From: Kutzneria sp035492655
GTDB taxonomy: Bacteria > Actinomycetota > Actinomycetes > Mycobacteriales > Pseudonocardiaceae
Assembly (NCBI GenBank): GCA_035492655.1
Contig: DATJJB010000199.1
Coordinates: 1-61,657 of the forward strand
DNA length: 61,657 nt
Reading direction: 5' to 3'
A program made the position numbers and the translations under genes. Numbering within the stretch: position 1 is the stretch's first letter; every line of letters starts with the position of its first letter. Shown piece by piece: positions 8,390 through 17,044 of the stretch. The notes under the pieces are model-generated. The model was not told where the DNA came from. It searched no databases and was given only the letters and a program-made list of their open reading frames with translations.

Positions 8390-10069
8390 CTAGAGGAAGT
8401 ACAGGCGGGACAGCGCGACCGAGTCCGCCGGCGCGGAGGAAACGGGCTCGCCGTCGACGGTGACGCGTCCCGTCCGGTCCTCCACCCGGACCTCGGCGGT
8501 CCGATCATTGTGGATCATGTCCGCGGGTCCGATCCCGCGGGTCCCACGCACGCCGACGCGACGGCGACGGGTGGGCAGCCGATCGTCCTGCGATTGCGCG
8601 GCGGCCTGGCTGACGAATGCGACCGAAAGGTCGGCGGGTGTGGGACCGTGTCCGCCCAGCTGGGGGCCGATCACCAGCGGTTGCGAGCTGTCGATGCTCG
8701 CGTTCGGGTCGCCGGTGACGCCGTACGCCGGAAAGCCCGCCTTGAGCACCAGCTCTGGTTTCGCCCCGAAGTGGTCCGGACGCCACAGCACGATGTCAGC
8801 CAGTTTTCCGGCCTCGAGTGACCCGATCTCGTTGGCCATGCCGTGCGCGATCGCCGGGTTGATCGTGAGCTTGGCGATGTAGCGCCTGGCCCTGTCGTTG
8901 TCGTGCCGCGGGTCCGCGCAGCCGCGCTCGTTCTTCATCTTGGCGGCCATGGCGAAGGTGCGCCGGAACGTCTCGCCCGCCCGGCCCATGCCCTGCGCGT
9001 CGGACGACGTGATGGCGATGATGCCCAGGTCGTGCAGCACGTCCTCGGCGCCCATGGTGCTGGCTCGAATCCTTTCCCTTGCCAGCAGCGCGTCCCCGGG
9101 CAGATCGGCCTTCAGGTCGTGGGCATCCATGATCATGTGGAAGTGCTCGTCGACCGCGTCGCGGCCGAACGGCAGCGTCGGGTTCGTCGACGACGCGATG
9201 ACGTTGCTCTCGCCGGCCAGCCGCATGACGTTGGGCACGTGTCCACCGCCGCACCCCTCGACGTGGAAGGCGTGGATGGTCCGCCCCGCGAGCACGGCCA
9301 GGGTGTCCTCGACCGAGAGGCACTCGTTGAGTCCGTCGGTGTGCAGCGCCACCTGGACGTCGTACTCCTCGGCGGCGGCGAGCGCGGAGTCGAGGGCACG
9401 GGTGTGCGCGCCGATGTCCTCGTGGACCTTGAACCCGCACACGCCACCCTCGACCAGCGCCTCCACCAGCGGCTCGCGGGCGGACACCGAGCCACGGCCG
9501 AGGAAACCGACGTTGATCGGCCACGCGTCGAACGCGGTGAACGCGTGGCGCAGCGCCCACGGCGTGCTGATGCCCGGCCCCCACACCGGCCCGAATTCCT
9601 GGCTGATCACCGTGGTGACGCCGGAGGCGAGTTCGGCCTCGATCACCCGTGGCGACAACAGGTGGACGTGGGTGTCGACCGCCCCGGCCGTGGCGATCAG
9701 ACCCTCGCCGGCGATGATCGTCGTGCCGCTGCCGACGACGACGTCGACGCCTTCCAGGGTGTTCGGGTTGCCGGCCCTGCCGATGCCGGCGATCCGCCCG
9801 TCGCGGATGCCGATCGACGCCTTGCGGACGCCCTGGACGGCGTCGATGATCAGGACGTTGCTGATGACCAGGTCGCAGGTCTGCCGCGCGGTCGCGGCCA
9901 GGATGTGCAGCCCGTCGCGGGCGGTCTTGCCGAAGCCGACGACGAATTCCTCGCCCGGCTTGCTGGCGTCGGACTCGACCTCGACGACGAGGCCGGTGTC
10001 GCCCAGTCGCACGCGGTCGCCCTTTCGGGGCCCGTAGGTGGCGGCGTAGTCGTGCGGCGTGAAGGTCAT
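8390..10069 (-). CDS. ureC: Urease subunit alpha (divergent; flap cysteine replaced)
   Basis: The 559-residue protein aligns along its length with urease alpha and keeps the nickel site: His134 and His136 (DTHVHLLSP), the carbamylated Lys214 and His216 (CGFKVHEDIG), His243 (ALHTDGLNE), His269 (FHVEGCGGGH) and Asp357 (TSSDAQGMGR). Residues matching catalytic His320 and Arg336 of Klebsiella urease are present (His317, Arg333). The mobile-flap cysteine (Cys319 in Klebsiella) is Ala316, in IMDAHDLK instead of MVCHHLD. No ureDEFG accessory genes or nickel transporter lie in the window. It is the last gene of the deiminase operon; ATG at 10069 overlaps the gamma-beta stop. It may be a urease paralogue with altered kinetics or substrate. 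Confidence 0.93.
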   Translation of the reverse strand: MTFTPHDYAATYGPRKGDRVRLGDTGLVVEVESDASKPGEEFVVGFGKTARDGLHILAATARQTCDLVISNVLIIDAVQGVRKASIGIRDGRIAGIGRAGNPNTLEGVDVVVGSGTTIIAGEGLIATAGAVDTHVHLLSPRVIEAELASGVTTVISQEFGPVWGPGISTPWALRHAFTAFDAWPINVGFLGRGSVSAREPLVEALVEGGVCGFKVHEDIGAHTRALDSALAAAEEYDVQVALHTDGLNECLSVEDTLAVLAGRTIHAFHVEGCGGGHVPNVMRLAGESNVIASSTNPTLPFGRDAVDEHFHMIMDAHDLKADLPGDALLARERIRASTMGAEDVLHDLGIIAITSSDAQGMGRAGETFRRTFAMAAKMKNERGCADPRHDNDRARRYIAKLTINPAIAHGMANEIGSLEAGKLADIVLWRPDHFGAKPELVLKAGFPAYGVTGDPNASIDSSQPLVIGPQLGGHGPTPADLSVAFVSQAAAQSQDDRLPTRRRRVGVRGTRGIGPADMIHNDRTAEVRVEDRTGRVTVDGEPVSSAPADSVALSRLYFL

Positions 10070-10752
10070 GGCCCTTCCTCAGTTTGGTAACCGCAGGCGA
10101 TCGCGCGCCGCAGCGCTTCCTGCTTCGCTCCTGGTGCGTCCAGGGGTCCGTCGACGAGACCCGCGAAGCCGACGGCGACGCGATCCCCGCCGATGGGCGT
10201 GAGACGCACCGCTGCTCGCTCGCCCGGACCGAACCGGATCGAGGACCCGGCCGGAATCGCGAGCCTCATGCCGTAGGCCGCGGCGCGGTCGAACCGCAGC
10301 CTCGGATTGGACTCGAAGAAGTGGAAGTGCGAGGTGACGCTGATCGGCACCGTCGAGGTGTTCGTGACGGACACGGTCACCGCGTCGGGCCAGTCCGCCA
10401 GCGGCTCGGGTCCGGGAAGAACCGCGCCGGGCGCCGTGTCGGAACCGGCGGCGCCGATCGGGTCGGTCACCACGACCAGCCTCGTGCCGTCGTCGAACAC
10501 CGCTTCGACCTTGACGTCGCCCACCACCTCGGGCACGCCGGGAAGCACATCGTCGGGGCCGAGTGCGGCCCGGCCGGCCGAGATCGCCTCGTGGAGCCGA
10601 CGTCCGTCGCGGGCGGCCTCACACACCGTGTCCGCGATCAGGGCGGTCGCCTCCGGCACGTTGAGCCGCAGCCCGCGGGCCAGCCGACGCCGCGCGAGCT
10701 CGGCCGTGGTGAAGATCAGCAGTCTGTCCCGTTCGCTCGGCGTAAGTCGCAC
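10066..10752 (-). CDS. ureAB: Urease gamma-beta fusion subunit
   Basis: This 228-residue protein joins urease gamma (about 1-100: MRLTPSERDRLLIFTTAELA and LNVPEATALI) to urease beta (about 110-228: TVSVTNTSTVPISVTSHFHF followed by FESNPRLRFDR, with IPAGSSIRFGPGE). Gamma-beta fusions are known in Helicobacter and in many actinomycetes. It assembles with the alpha subunit. The start lies 6 bp after the stop of the kinase-aminotransferase gene, and its end overlaps ureC by 4 bp, so expression is tightly coupled. The beta C-terminus is degenerate compared with classical ureases, in keeping with a paralogous second urease. Confidence 0.92.
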   Translation of the reverse strand: MRLTPSERDRLLIFTTAELARRRLARGLRLNVPEATALIADTVCEAARDGRRLHEAISAGRAALGPDDVLPGVPEVVGDVKVEAVFDDGTRLVVVTDPIGAAGSDTAPGAVLPGPEPLADWPDAVTVSVTNTSTVPISVTSHFHFFESNPRLRFDRAAAYGMRLAIPAGSSIRFGPGERAAVRLTPIGGDRVAVGFAGLVDGPLDAPGAKQEALRRAIACGYQTEEGP

Positions 10753-10758
10753 GGTCGA

Positions 10759-13644
10759 TCACCAGCCTTCCGACAGCACGCGGTCGAGGGTGTCGACGAA
10801 GAAGTCGGCGGCGGACCGGTCGAGGCACAGCGGCGGCTTCACCTTGAGCACGTTCATCCGGTCGCTCGTCGGCTGGATCACGACACCCAGGTCCAGCATC
10901 CGGTCGCAGATGGCCGCCGTCTCACGCGCCGCGGGTTCGAGAGTGGTCCGGTCGACAACCAGCTCCACGCCCAGGTACAGGCCGGAGCCGTGGACGGCGC
11001 CGATGATCTCGTGCCGCCGCTGAAGGTCCTCGAGACGTGCCTTGAGATGGCCACCGACGGTGCGCGCGTTCTCCTGTAGACCCTCGTCACGGATGATGTC
11101 GAGCACGCACAGACCGATACGTGAGGACAACGGGCTCCCGCCGGTGGAGGAGAAGAAGTAGCCGCCGTCGCGGTACTTCTCGGCCACGGCGCGGCTGGTG
11201 ATGACGGCTGCCACGGGAACGCCGTTCCCCACCGCCTTCGCGACGGCGATGATGTCGGGAACGACCTCCTGCTGCTCGAATCCCCAGAACCAGTGACCGA
11301 GCCGGCCGTAGCCGACCTGGATCTCGTCGGCGATCGCCAGGCCGCCGTGACGGCGCACCGCGGAGTACACCGCGGCGAGGTACCCCTCGGGCAGGGGCAT
11401 CCCCCCGGCATTGCCGTAGAAGGATTCGCCGATGAAGCCGGCCGGCGGTCGCCCGGACGCGGCCAGCTCGTCGACGACCGCGGCCGCCTCCGGTCCGTAT
11501 CGGACGGCGTCGACGCCTCGGTGCCGGCCCCGATACGGGTTGGGCGCGGCCACGGTGTGCACCCAGCTCGGCCGGCTGTGCAACGCGTTCGGATTGTCGG
11601 CGACGGACGTCGAGACAGCGTCCGACGCATAGGTCCACCCGTGGTAGGCCTCGCTCATCGCGACCACGTCGGACCGGCCCGTTGCCACGAGCGCGAGCCG
11701 GATCGCCAGGTCGGCCGCCTCCGAGCCGGAATTCACCAGGAAGACGGTGTCCAGTGGTTCCGGCGCGAGGTCCGCGAGCCGCGCGCCGAAAGCGGCGATC
11801 GCCTCGTAGTTGAACCGGGAGTTCGTGTTCAGCAGCCGTAGCTGGCGTTCGGCGGTTCTGGCGACGCGGGGGTGGGAGTGGCCGACCACCGCGACGTTGT
11901 TGATCATGTCCAGCAGCGGGCGTCCGTCCTCGGTCACGAGGAAGTGGCGCCAGCCGCGTTCGATCCGGGGCGGCTCGCGGTAGTAGTGCTCCTGTACGTC
12001 GGCCAGGGCACGTTCGCGTTGCCGCAGCACGGAATCGGCGACGGAACTCGTCGCGGGCAGCCCGAGCAGAGGAGCCGGATCGGCAAGCATCGCCAGCCAA
12101 CCCGGTGCGTACCGAGGGGCTACGCCTTCGGGGGCACTTCCGGCCTGGTGGCCCACGGCGATCCGGGTTCGACGACGCGACATCGTCGTCGCCACGACGA
12201 CGCCGGCGACCACGGTTCCCGTGGCGCGAGCGTCGACACCGTGCAGCACCAACTCGACGTCGTCCGCGCGCAGCACGATGCCGGAGTCGGTGGACGACAC
12301 CTCGCCGTCCCAAGGTGCACGGAGTTCCTCGGCCCCTGCCGTCCAGAGGTCGATCCCCGTCGCGACCGAGGCCGGCGGCGCCTGCGAGAGCGCTTGACTC
12401 CCAGCAAGGCGTGCCTCGCCGAACTTCGTCACCACGGCTCGATGTCCAGCCGCAAGATGGTCCGCGGCAAGCCTTTCCGCGATATCGGCGTTCTCCCAAG
12501 CACCCTCGTCGAGAAGGGACGATTGTGGCGACAGATCCAGCACCGCCGCGTCCGGGAGGGCGAGCAGGACGCCGTTCGGGACGGAAGCACGGCTTGTGCT
12601 CAGGCCCAGCGCGTCGCGGATCAGCGCGGTCATCACCTCGGGCGGGACGGCGAGCGCCTGGTCCGCGATTCGCCACTCCCTGACCAGGCGTGTTTCCGCG
12701 TAGGCGTTGTCACCGTCGACCGCCACCTGATGGCAGCCGCTGACGACCAGCACGGCGGCACGCAGCACCACCAGTGGCCAGATCGCATCGACTTCCGCGT
12801 CGGACAGTGGACGCAGGCGGTGGTAGGCGCGCACCGCGGGCAGCACGTCGGCCGGCTCGGCGCCGGGGTGGTGCAGGATCGAGGAGATCGCGATCGCGAG
12901 CTCGCTGACGGTCCACGTACTGGTCAGATCGCTGAAGTCGATCACTCCGTCGACGAGCCCGGCCGCGCCGAGCACGGTGTTGTCGTCGGTGAGGTCGAGG
13001 TGCACGACCTGCACCGGCAGGTCGGGGACGAGCGGTGTGAGCAGCTCCCAGGCCCGTGCCTCGGCGTTGTCGACCTCGGCACGTCGAGCCGCGGGCAGCG
13101 ACGAACCCAGTGCGGCCACTGTCCGGTCGGCGTGCCGCAGGTCCCACTGCAGGACGCGGCCGAGCCCGTCGCCGGTGAGGCCGGCGAGCGCCAGGTCGAC
13201 CCTGCCTGCCACCTCGCCCAACCGGGCCACGCTTCGCGGATCGAGATACCCCTTGCCGAAAAGGGTGCCGCCGTCGAGGAACCGGATCAGTCGGGCAACC
13301 GCGGGGCCGTCCGGAGTGTCGACCGTTGCGCGCCGCGCGACTCCGCCGTCCGCGCGGAGCACCTGAGCGACCCTCAGCTCCGGACACGCGGTGGCTACCC
13401 GGTCGGCAGCGGTGTCCTGGACCGAGATCTCGGCCGCGCTGAAGGCCGGGTTCGACACCTTGAGCACCGCCAGCGGTTGCCCGGCCGGCGTCCGCAGGAC
13501 GAAGTTGGCGTCCTGGTTGCCGCCCAACTGGTGCGCGACGGCGTCCATGCCGAACGACTCGTGAGCAACCCTTCGAGCCCACGCCTCGTCGACGCGTGGC
13601 GCGGGAAGGGCGACGGCGTCGAAGAAATCCCACCCGGTCGTCAT
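10759..13644 (-). CDS. APH-type kinase - M23-like - class III aminotransferase/phospholyase fusion
   Basis: The 961-residue protein has three parts. About 20-350 is an APH/HYKK-like kinase domain with VQVVHLDLTDDNTVLG (Brenner motif) and VIDFSDL (metal-binding Asp). About 400-530 is an M23-peptidase-like domain in which the usual HxGxD metal motif reads ATGID. About 560-940 is a PLP aminotransferase with NSGSEAADLAIRLAL, AYHGWTY, ADEIQVGYGRLG and the probable PLP lysine in AVAKAVGNGVP. Related fusions and the human pair HYKK with PHYKPL/ETNPPL phosphorylate an amino alcohol and then eliminate phosphate and ammonia. Here a hydroxylated amine made upstream could be the substrate (inference). 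ATG 13644 is 1 nt after the deiminase stop. Confidence 0.88.
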   Translation of the reverse strand: MTTGWDFFDAVALPAPRVDEAWARRVAHESFGMDAVAHQLGGNQDANFVLRTPAGQPLAVLKVSNPAFSAAEISVQDTAADRVATACPELRVAQVLRADGGVARRATVDTPDGPAVARLIRFLDGGTLFGKGYLDPRSVARLGEVAGRVDLALAGLTGDGLGRVLQWDLRHADRTVAALGSSLPAARRAEVDNAEARAWELLTPLVPDLPVQVVHLDLTDDNTVLGAAGLVDGVIDFSDLTSTWTVSELAIAISSILHHPGAEPADVLPAVRAYHRLRPLSDAEVDAIWPLVVLRAAVLVVSGCHQVAVDGDNAYAETRLVREWRIADQALAVPPEVMTALIRDALGLSTSRASVPNGVLLALPDAAVLDLSPQSSLLDEGAWENADIAERLAADHLAAGHRAVVTKFGEARLAGSQALSQAPPASVATGIDLWTAGAEELRAPWDGEVSSTDSGIVLRADDVELVLHGVDARATGTVVAGVVVATTMSRRRTRIAVGHQAGSAPEGVAPRYAPGWLAMLADPAPLLGLPATSSVADSVLRQRERALADVQEHYYREPPRIERGWRHFLVTEDGRPLLDMINNVAVVGHSHPRVARTAERQLRLLNTNSRFNYEAIAAFGARLADLAPEPLDTVFLVNSGSEAADLAIRLALVATGRSDVVAMSEAYHGWTYASDAVSTSVADNPNALHSRPSWVHTVAAPNPYRGRHRGVDAVRYGPEAAAVVDELAASGRPPAGFIGESFYGNAGGMPLPEGYLAAVYSAVRRHGGLAIADEIQVGYGRLGHWFWGFEQQEVVPDIIAVAKAVGNGVPVAAVITSRAVAEKYRDGGYFFSSTGGSPLSSRIGLCVLDIIRDEGLQENARTVGGHLKARLEDLQRRHEIIGAVHGSGLYLGVELVVDRTTLEPAARETAAICDRMLDLGVVIQPTSDRMNVLKVKPPLCLDRSAADFFVDTLDRVLSEGW

Positions 13645-13645
13645 C

Positions 13646-14710
13646 TCAGCGCCCCCGCCCGCCGGCGGCCGGCTCCTGCTGGGTGATGCAGTGAATGCCG
13701 CCGCCGCCGGAGAACACATCCCTCGCCGACACCATGACGACCTCTCTGCCTGGGTACGCCGCCTCGAGGATCTCCTTGGCCTGTCGGTCGTTGGGGTCGT
13801 CGAACCCGCACCCGATCACTCCCCCGTTGACGACGAGATGGTTGATGTAGCTGTAGTCGACCCAGTCGACGCTGTCGCGGACGATCCGTGGCGCGGGCAC
13901 CTCGATGATCTCCCAAGGTCGGCCGGCGGCATCTCGCGCGTCGCGGGCGACGTCCAGGATCTCGCGACTGATGGCGTGGTCCGGATGCGTCGGTTCCTCC
14001 TGCGTGTGCACGAGCAGGACGCCGGGCGAGGCAATCGTGACGGTCATGTCGACGTGCCCTCGGGTGCCAAGACGCAACGAGTCGCGATACAGGCCGCGCG
14101 GCAGCCAGACGACGTGTTCGGCGCCGATCGTGCGAGCCAGTTCCGCCTCGACGTCCGACTTCGTCCATCCCGGGTTCCGCCACGGGTCGAGCTGCACCGT
14201 CTCGGTCACCAGCACGGTCCCGAGGCCGTCGACATGGATCCCGCCGCCCTCGTTGACCATCCGCGAGGGCCTCAACTCGGCCCCGGCGCGCTCCGCCACG
14301 AAGGATCCGATGCGCTCGTCCCTGCCCCAGGTCGCCCAGGACTGCCTGCCCCAGCCGTTGAAGACCCAGTCGACCGCGCCGAGCCGTCCGGACTCGTCCA
14401 CCACGAAGGTCGGGCCGATGTCGCGCATCCACGAGTCGTCCAACGGCGCCTCGACGATCTCGACCTTCTTCTCGTCGAGGTGGCGGCGCGCCGTCCCGGT
14501 CTCGGCCGGGTCGACGACCATGGTGACGGGCTCGAACTCAGCGATCGTGTGCGCGACCCGAGCCCAAGCGGACCGGGCGCGGTCGGCGTCCCGCGGGTTG
14601 TCGGCGAGGTACGAGCCCTCGGCGGGGAAGGCCATCCACACACGCGCCTGCGGTTCGGTTTCGGCAGGCATGCGCCAGGACACCGGGCACTCCTGGTCAG
14701 GTGTCACCAC
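13646..14710 (-). CDS. Agmatine deiminase family protein
   Basis: The 354-residue protein belongs to the porphyromonas-type peptidylarginine/agmatine deiminase family. The catalytic set is present: Cys341 in GGGGIHCITQQEP, His219 and Asp221 in LGTRGHVDMTV, Asp97 in DDSWMRDIGPTF, and Glu154 in NEGGGIHVDGLGT. These enzymes turn a guanidino group into ureido plus ammonia, for example agmatine to N-carbamoylputrescine. TRGHVD and GGGGIHC depart slightly from the canonical TDGHID and GGGNIHC, so another guanidino substrate is possible. The start is tandem GTG codons at 14710 with GGGAG upstream. It is the first gene of the four-gene urease operon and is divergent from a TetR gene with a palindrome between them. 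Confidence 0.9.
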   Translation of the reverse strand: MVTPDQECPVSWRMPAETEPQARVWMAFPAEGSYLADNPRDADRARSAWARVAHTIAEFEPVTMVVDPAETGTARRHLDEKKVEIVEAPLDDSWMRDIGPTFVVDESGRLGAVDWVFNGWGRQSWATWGRDERIGSFVAERAGAELRPSRMVNEGGGIHVDGLGTVLVTETVQLDPWRNPGWTKSDVEAELARTIGAEHVVWLPRGLYRDSLRLGTRGHVDMTVTIASPGVLLVHTQEEPTHPDHAISREILDVARDARDAAGRPWEIIEVPAPRIVRDSVDWVDYSYINHLVVNGGVIGCGFDDPNDRQAKEILEAAYPGREVVMVSARDVFSGGGGIHCITQQEPAAGGRGR

Positions 14711-14955
14711 TGCTCCCGACGTCGTCGATCGGAACGGGCGGAACGTTGAGCGCCCTGCGCAGCGCGTAGCACTCCGCGAGGAGGCGCCGAGGCGAGGTTC
14801 TCGTCTCGGCGGAGATCGGCGGTTCCCACGTCGATGAACGTCGGCGGCAAGCCGGCCAGATCCGCGGCGTGGAGCGGCGTAGCCGTCGGGCTCCGGCCCG
14901 GCGAGGAACCGTCCCGCCGCTGGTTCGACGGCGGCTCCGTCAGGGTCAGCGCCAT
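14704..14955 (-). pseudogene. Alpha/beta-hydrolase (HSL-type) fragment, frameshifted
   Basis: The minus strand encodes LHAADLAGLPPTFIDVGTAD followed by LRRDENLA, the conserved late region of hormone-sensitive-lipase-like hydrolases. The nucleophile elbow is absent. After this block a shift of frame continues an open stretch (LLAECYALRRALNVPPV) that ends just inside the deiminase start. It is probably a gene remnant at the head of the urease operon rather than a working enzyme. Confidence 0.5.
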
Positions 14956-14969
14956 GACCGCTCCTTGAA

Positions 14970-14984
14970 TTGAAAGTCTTTCAA
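14970..14984. promoter_or_regulatory. Perfect palindrome, probable operator of the adjacent TetR gene
   Basis: TTGAAAGTCTTTCAA is a 15-bp perfect inverted repeat (7-bp arms, one central base). It lies between the divergent TetR gene (start 15033) and the deiminase/urease operon. It probably controls both directions. Confidence 0.7.
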
Positions 14985-15032
14985 AGAAACGCCCCGCGTC
15001 ACTATGCGGCACCCCGCGGCTAGGGTCAAGAG

Positions 15033-15644
15033 GTGACCAACCAGAAGGCCAGGCGACACCGCCGGCTCGAGCACCCGCGCGAGCGGGTCATGCGGGAGGC
15101 GTGGGCGTTGCTCGCCGAACGCGGCTTGGCCGACCTGAGCCTCTCCGAGCTCGGGCGGCGCCTGGACACCAGCGCCGGTCACCTCTCGTACTACTTCGGC
15201 AGCAAGAACGGCCTGCTCCTCGAACTGCTCCGCTGGAGCGAGGGCGAGCTGACCGAGCAGCTGGCACTCGTGGTGGAATCCGACGGCCCGGCCGAGGAGC
15301 GGCTGCACAGCCTGTGCACGCTCAACTTCCCCCGTTTCGCCGGTGACCCCCGCTGGTTGCTCTGGGTGGAGCTGTGGCCGCGGGTGATGCACGAGCCCGC
15401 CCTGCGCGAGGCGCAACTCGAGTTCGACGCAGTCTGGCGCGCGGCGATCAGCCGGATCCTCAGTGACCTGACCGACGACGTCGAAACGCTCACGCAACGG
15501 GTGTTCGCCCTCATCGACGGGCTGAGCGTGGCCCTGCTGACGGGCGACACCACGCTCACCGTCGAACAGGCATGGCAGCACGTGAAAGCACTGCTGCCGG
15601 CCACCGATCCTGACACGCAGCGGAAAGACCGGCCGGCGTTGTAG
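15033..15644 (+). CDS. TetR family regulator of the deiminase/urease operon
   Basis: The 203-residue regulator has a helix-turn-helix at about 25-65 (LSLSELGRRLDTSAGHLSYY) like BetI-type TetR proteins, with an all-helical ligand domain after it. GTG at 15033 is used, with little ribosome-binding sequence before it. It is divergent from the agmatine deiminase-urease operon across an AT-richer region carrying a perfect palindrome. It most likely senses an amine intermediate and represses both directions (inference). Confidence 0.88.
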   Translation: MTNQKARRHRRLEHPRERVMREAWALLAERGLADLSLSELGRRLDTSAGHLSYYFGSKNGLLLELLRWSEGELTEQLALVVESDGPAEERLHSLCTLNFPRFAGDPRWLLWVELWPRVMHEPALREAQLEFDAVWRAAISRILSDLTDDVETLTQRVFALIDGLSVALLTGDTTLTVEQAWQHVKALLPATDPDTQRKDRPAL

Positions 15645-15726
15645 CGCTCGGCGGGGCAGACCAGCATCCAGGTCGCCGGCGGCAGTGAACCGCCGATCTG
15701 TGCCCGGCGTGGTAACGGATGTGCCG

Positions 15727-16158
15727 ATGAGTACACCCCACGGTGGGGCCCGCGACGACCCGCCCTACTGTGGAGGTGTGCTCAGGTCGGTGCGTCCGGT
15801 GACCCTGCGATGGGTCTTCGTGGTCGCGCTCGCGCTGGGCATCGTCGGAATGCACCACATGACCATGTCGGGGGCCGGCCCGCACCACGCGGAGCACACG
15901 GTCTCGGCGACCGCCACCCAGGCGAATTCGGCCTGCTGCGACGACATGCCCGGTCACGGCGGCATGCAACACCTGTGCCTGGCAGTGCTGGGCGCGGCCG
16001 CTGGACTGCTGTTGTCCTGGTTGCTGCTCCGGCGCGGCGCGACCACGACGCCCTCCCCTTCGCCCACGTCCCTCGCGACGCTACGGGGACGGGCCCCGCC
16101 GAGAGTCCTCGCGCCTTCGTCCGCCTCCCTGTCCTCTCTCTGCGTCCTGCGGCTGTGA
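15727..16158 (+). CDS. DUF6153 family membrane/secreted protein
   Basis: This small protein has an N-terminal hydrophobic segment (LRWVFVVALALGIVGMHHM), a His/Met/Cys-rich centre (HHMTMSGAGPHHAEH, CCDDMPGHGGMQH), a second hydrophobic helix (LAVLGAAAGLLLSWLLL) and the family-typical tail RAPP...LRL. DUF6153 genes commonly sit beside DUF305 genes, as here, 80 bp downstream. The metal-friendly residues suggest a copper or other metal role at the envelope (inference). The start is uncertain: ATG 15727, or GTG 15778 or 15790 near GGAGGT. Confidence 0.65.
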   Translation: MSTPHGGARDDPPYCGGVLRSVRPVTLRWVFVVALALGIVGMHHMTMSGAGPHHAEHTVSATATQANSACCDDMPGHGGMQHLCLAVLGAAAGLLLSWLLLRRGATTTPSPSPTSLATLRGRAPPRVLAPSSASLSSLCVLRL

Positions 16159-16238
16159 CAGGGCCAGTGCGCCACGCCTGCGCGTGGTCCGCACTACCGG
16201 GCCCTCACAACCGCGGAACCAGTTTCGAGAGGTAGACC

Positions 16239-16859
16239 ATGACCAGCAAGCCCCTGGTCGGGATGGCGCTTGCCATCCTCACGGCCGGCGTTGTGCTCAC
16301 CGCCTGCGGCAACGCCGGCAACAGCACCGGCGCGAGCCCGAGCACGACCACGTCCGCCACGCACGCGGCCGACCACAACCAGGCCGACGTCACCTTCGCC
16401 CAGCAGATGATCCCGCACCACCAGCAGGCGCTGGACATGGCGAGGACGGTGGCCGGGCACACCACCAACGCGAAGGTCACCGACCTGGCCGGGCGGATCG
16501 AGAAGGCGCAGGACCCGGAGATCCAGCAGATGACCGGCTGGCTGAACCAGTGGGGCGCCGCGCCGTCGACCACGAGCGGCATGCCCGGCATGGGCACCAT
16601 GCCGGGCATGGGTGACGGCCGCGCCATGCCCGGCATGATGAGTGACCAGGACATGCAGCAGCTGTCGCAGGCCAAGGGAGCCGGCTTCGACAAGATGTGG
16701 CTGCAGATGATGGTTCAGCACCACCAGGGCGCCGTCGACATGGCCAAGACCGAACTCGCCCAGGGCGCCAGCACCGACGCGAAGACGCTGGCCCAGAAGA
16801 TCATCGACGGCCAGCAGGCCGAGATCACCGAGATGAAGGGCCTGCTCGGTCAGAGCTGA
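16239..16859 (+). CDS. DUF305 lipoprotein, putative metal-binding
   Basis: The 206-residue protein begins with a lipoprotein signal (lipobox VLTACG, Cys about 23). It has two copies of the DUF305 pattern: FAQQMIPHHQQALDMA and WLQMMVQHHQGAVDMAKTEL. Between them is a Met/Gly/Pro-rich linker with GMPGM repeats. DUF305 proteins form four-helix ferritin-like bundles, some of which bind copper. The location is the outer face of the membrane. The paired DUF6153 gene and the terminator downstream define a two-gene unit. The family is certain; function is inferred from His and Met content. Confidence 0.9.
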   Translation: MTSKPLVGMALAILTAGVVLTACGNAGNSTGASPSTTTSATHAADHNQADVTFAQQMIPHHQQALDMARTVAGHTTNAKVTDLAGRIEKAQDPEIQQMTGWLNQWGAAPSTTSGMPGMGTMPGMGDGRAMPGMMSDQDMQQLSQAKGAGFDKMWLQMMVQHHQGAVDMAKTELAQGASTDAKTLAQKIIDGQQAEITEMKGLLGQS

Positions 16860-16872
16860 CCGGCCTCGTTGT

Positions 16873-16902
16873 CGGGTGGGAACGCTCGGGCGTTCCCACC
16901 CG
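16873..16902 (+). terminator. Strong hairpin after DUF305 gene
   Basis: A 13-bp perfect stem (CGGGTGGGAACGC with GCGTTCCCACCCG) has a four-base loop. It starts 14 bp after the DUF305 stop. There is no T-tract, as is usual for high-GC actinomycete terminators. Confidence 0.75.
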
Positions 16903-17044
16903 CTACGCGGCGGCATGGCCATTCGGACCGACGTCGGCGTCGACGATCGACTTGCCTGCTGCCGAATCCAGCACTGATGTCGCGGTGTGAGGAAACTTCG
17001 TCCCGCACTCGTTCGCCGGCTTGGTCTCCACCATGCTGGTCGAC

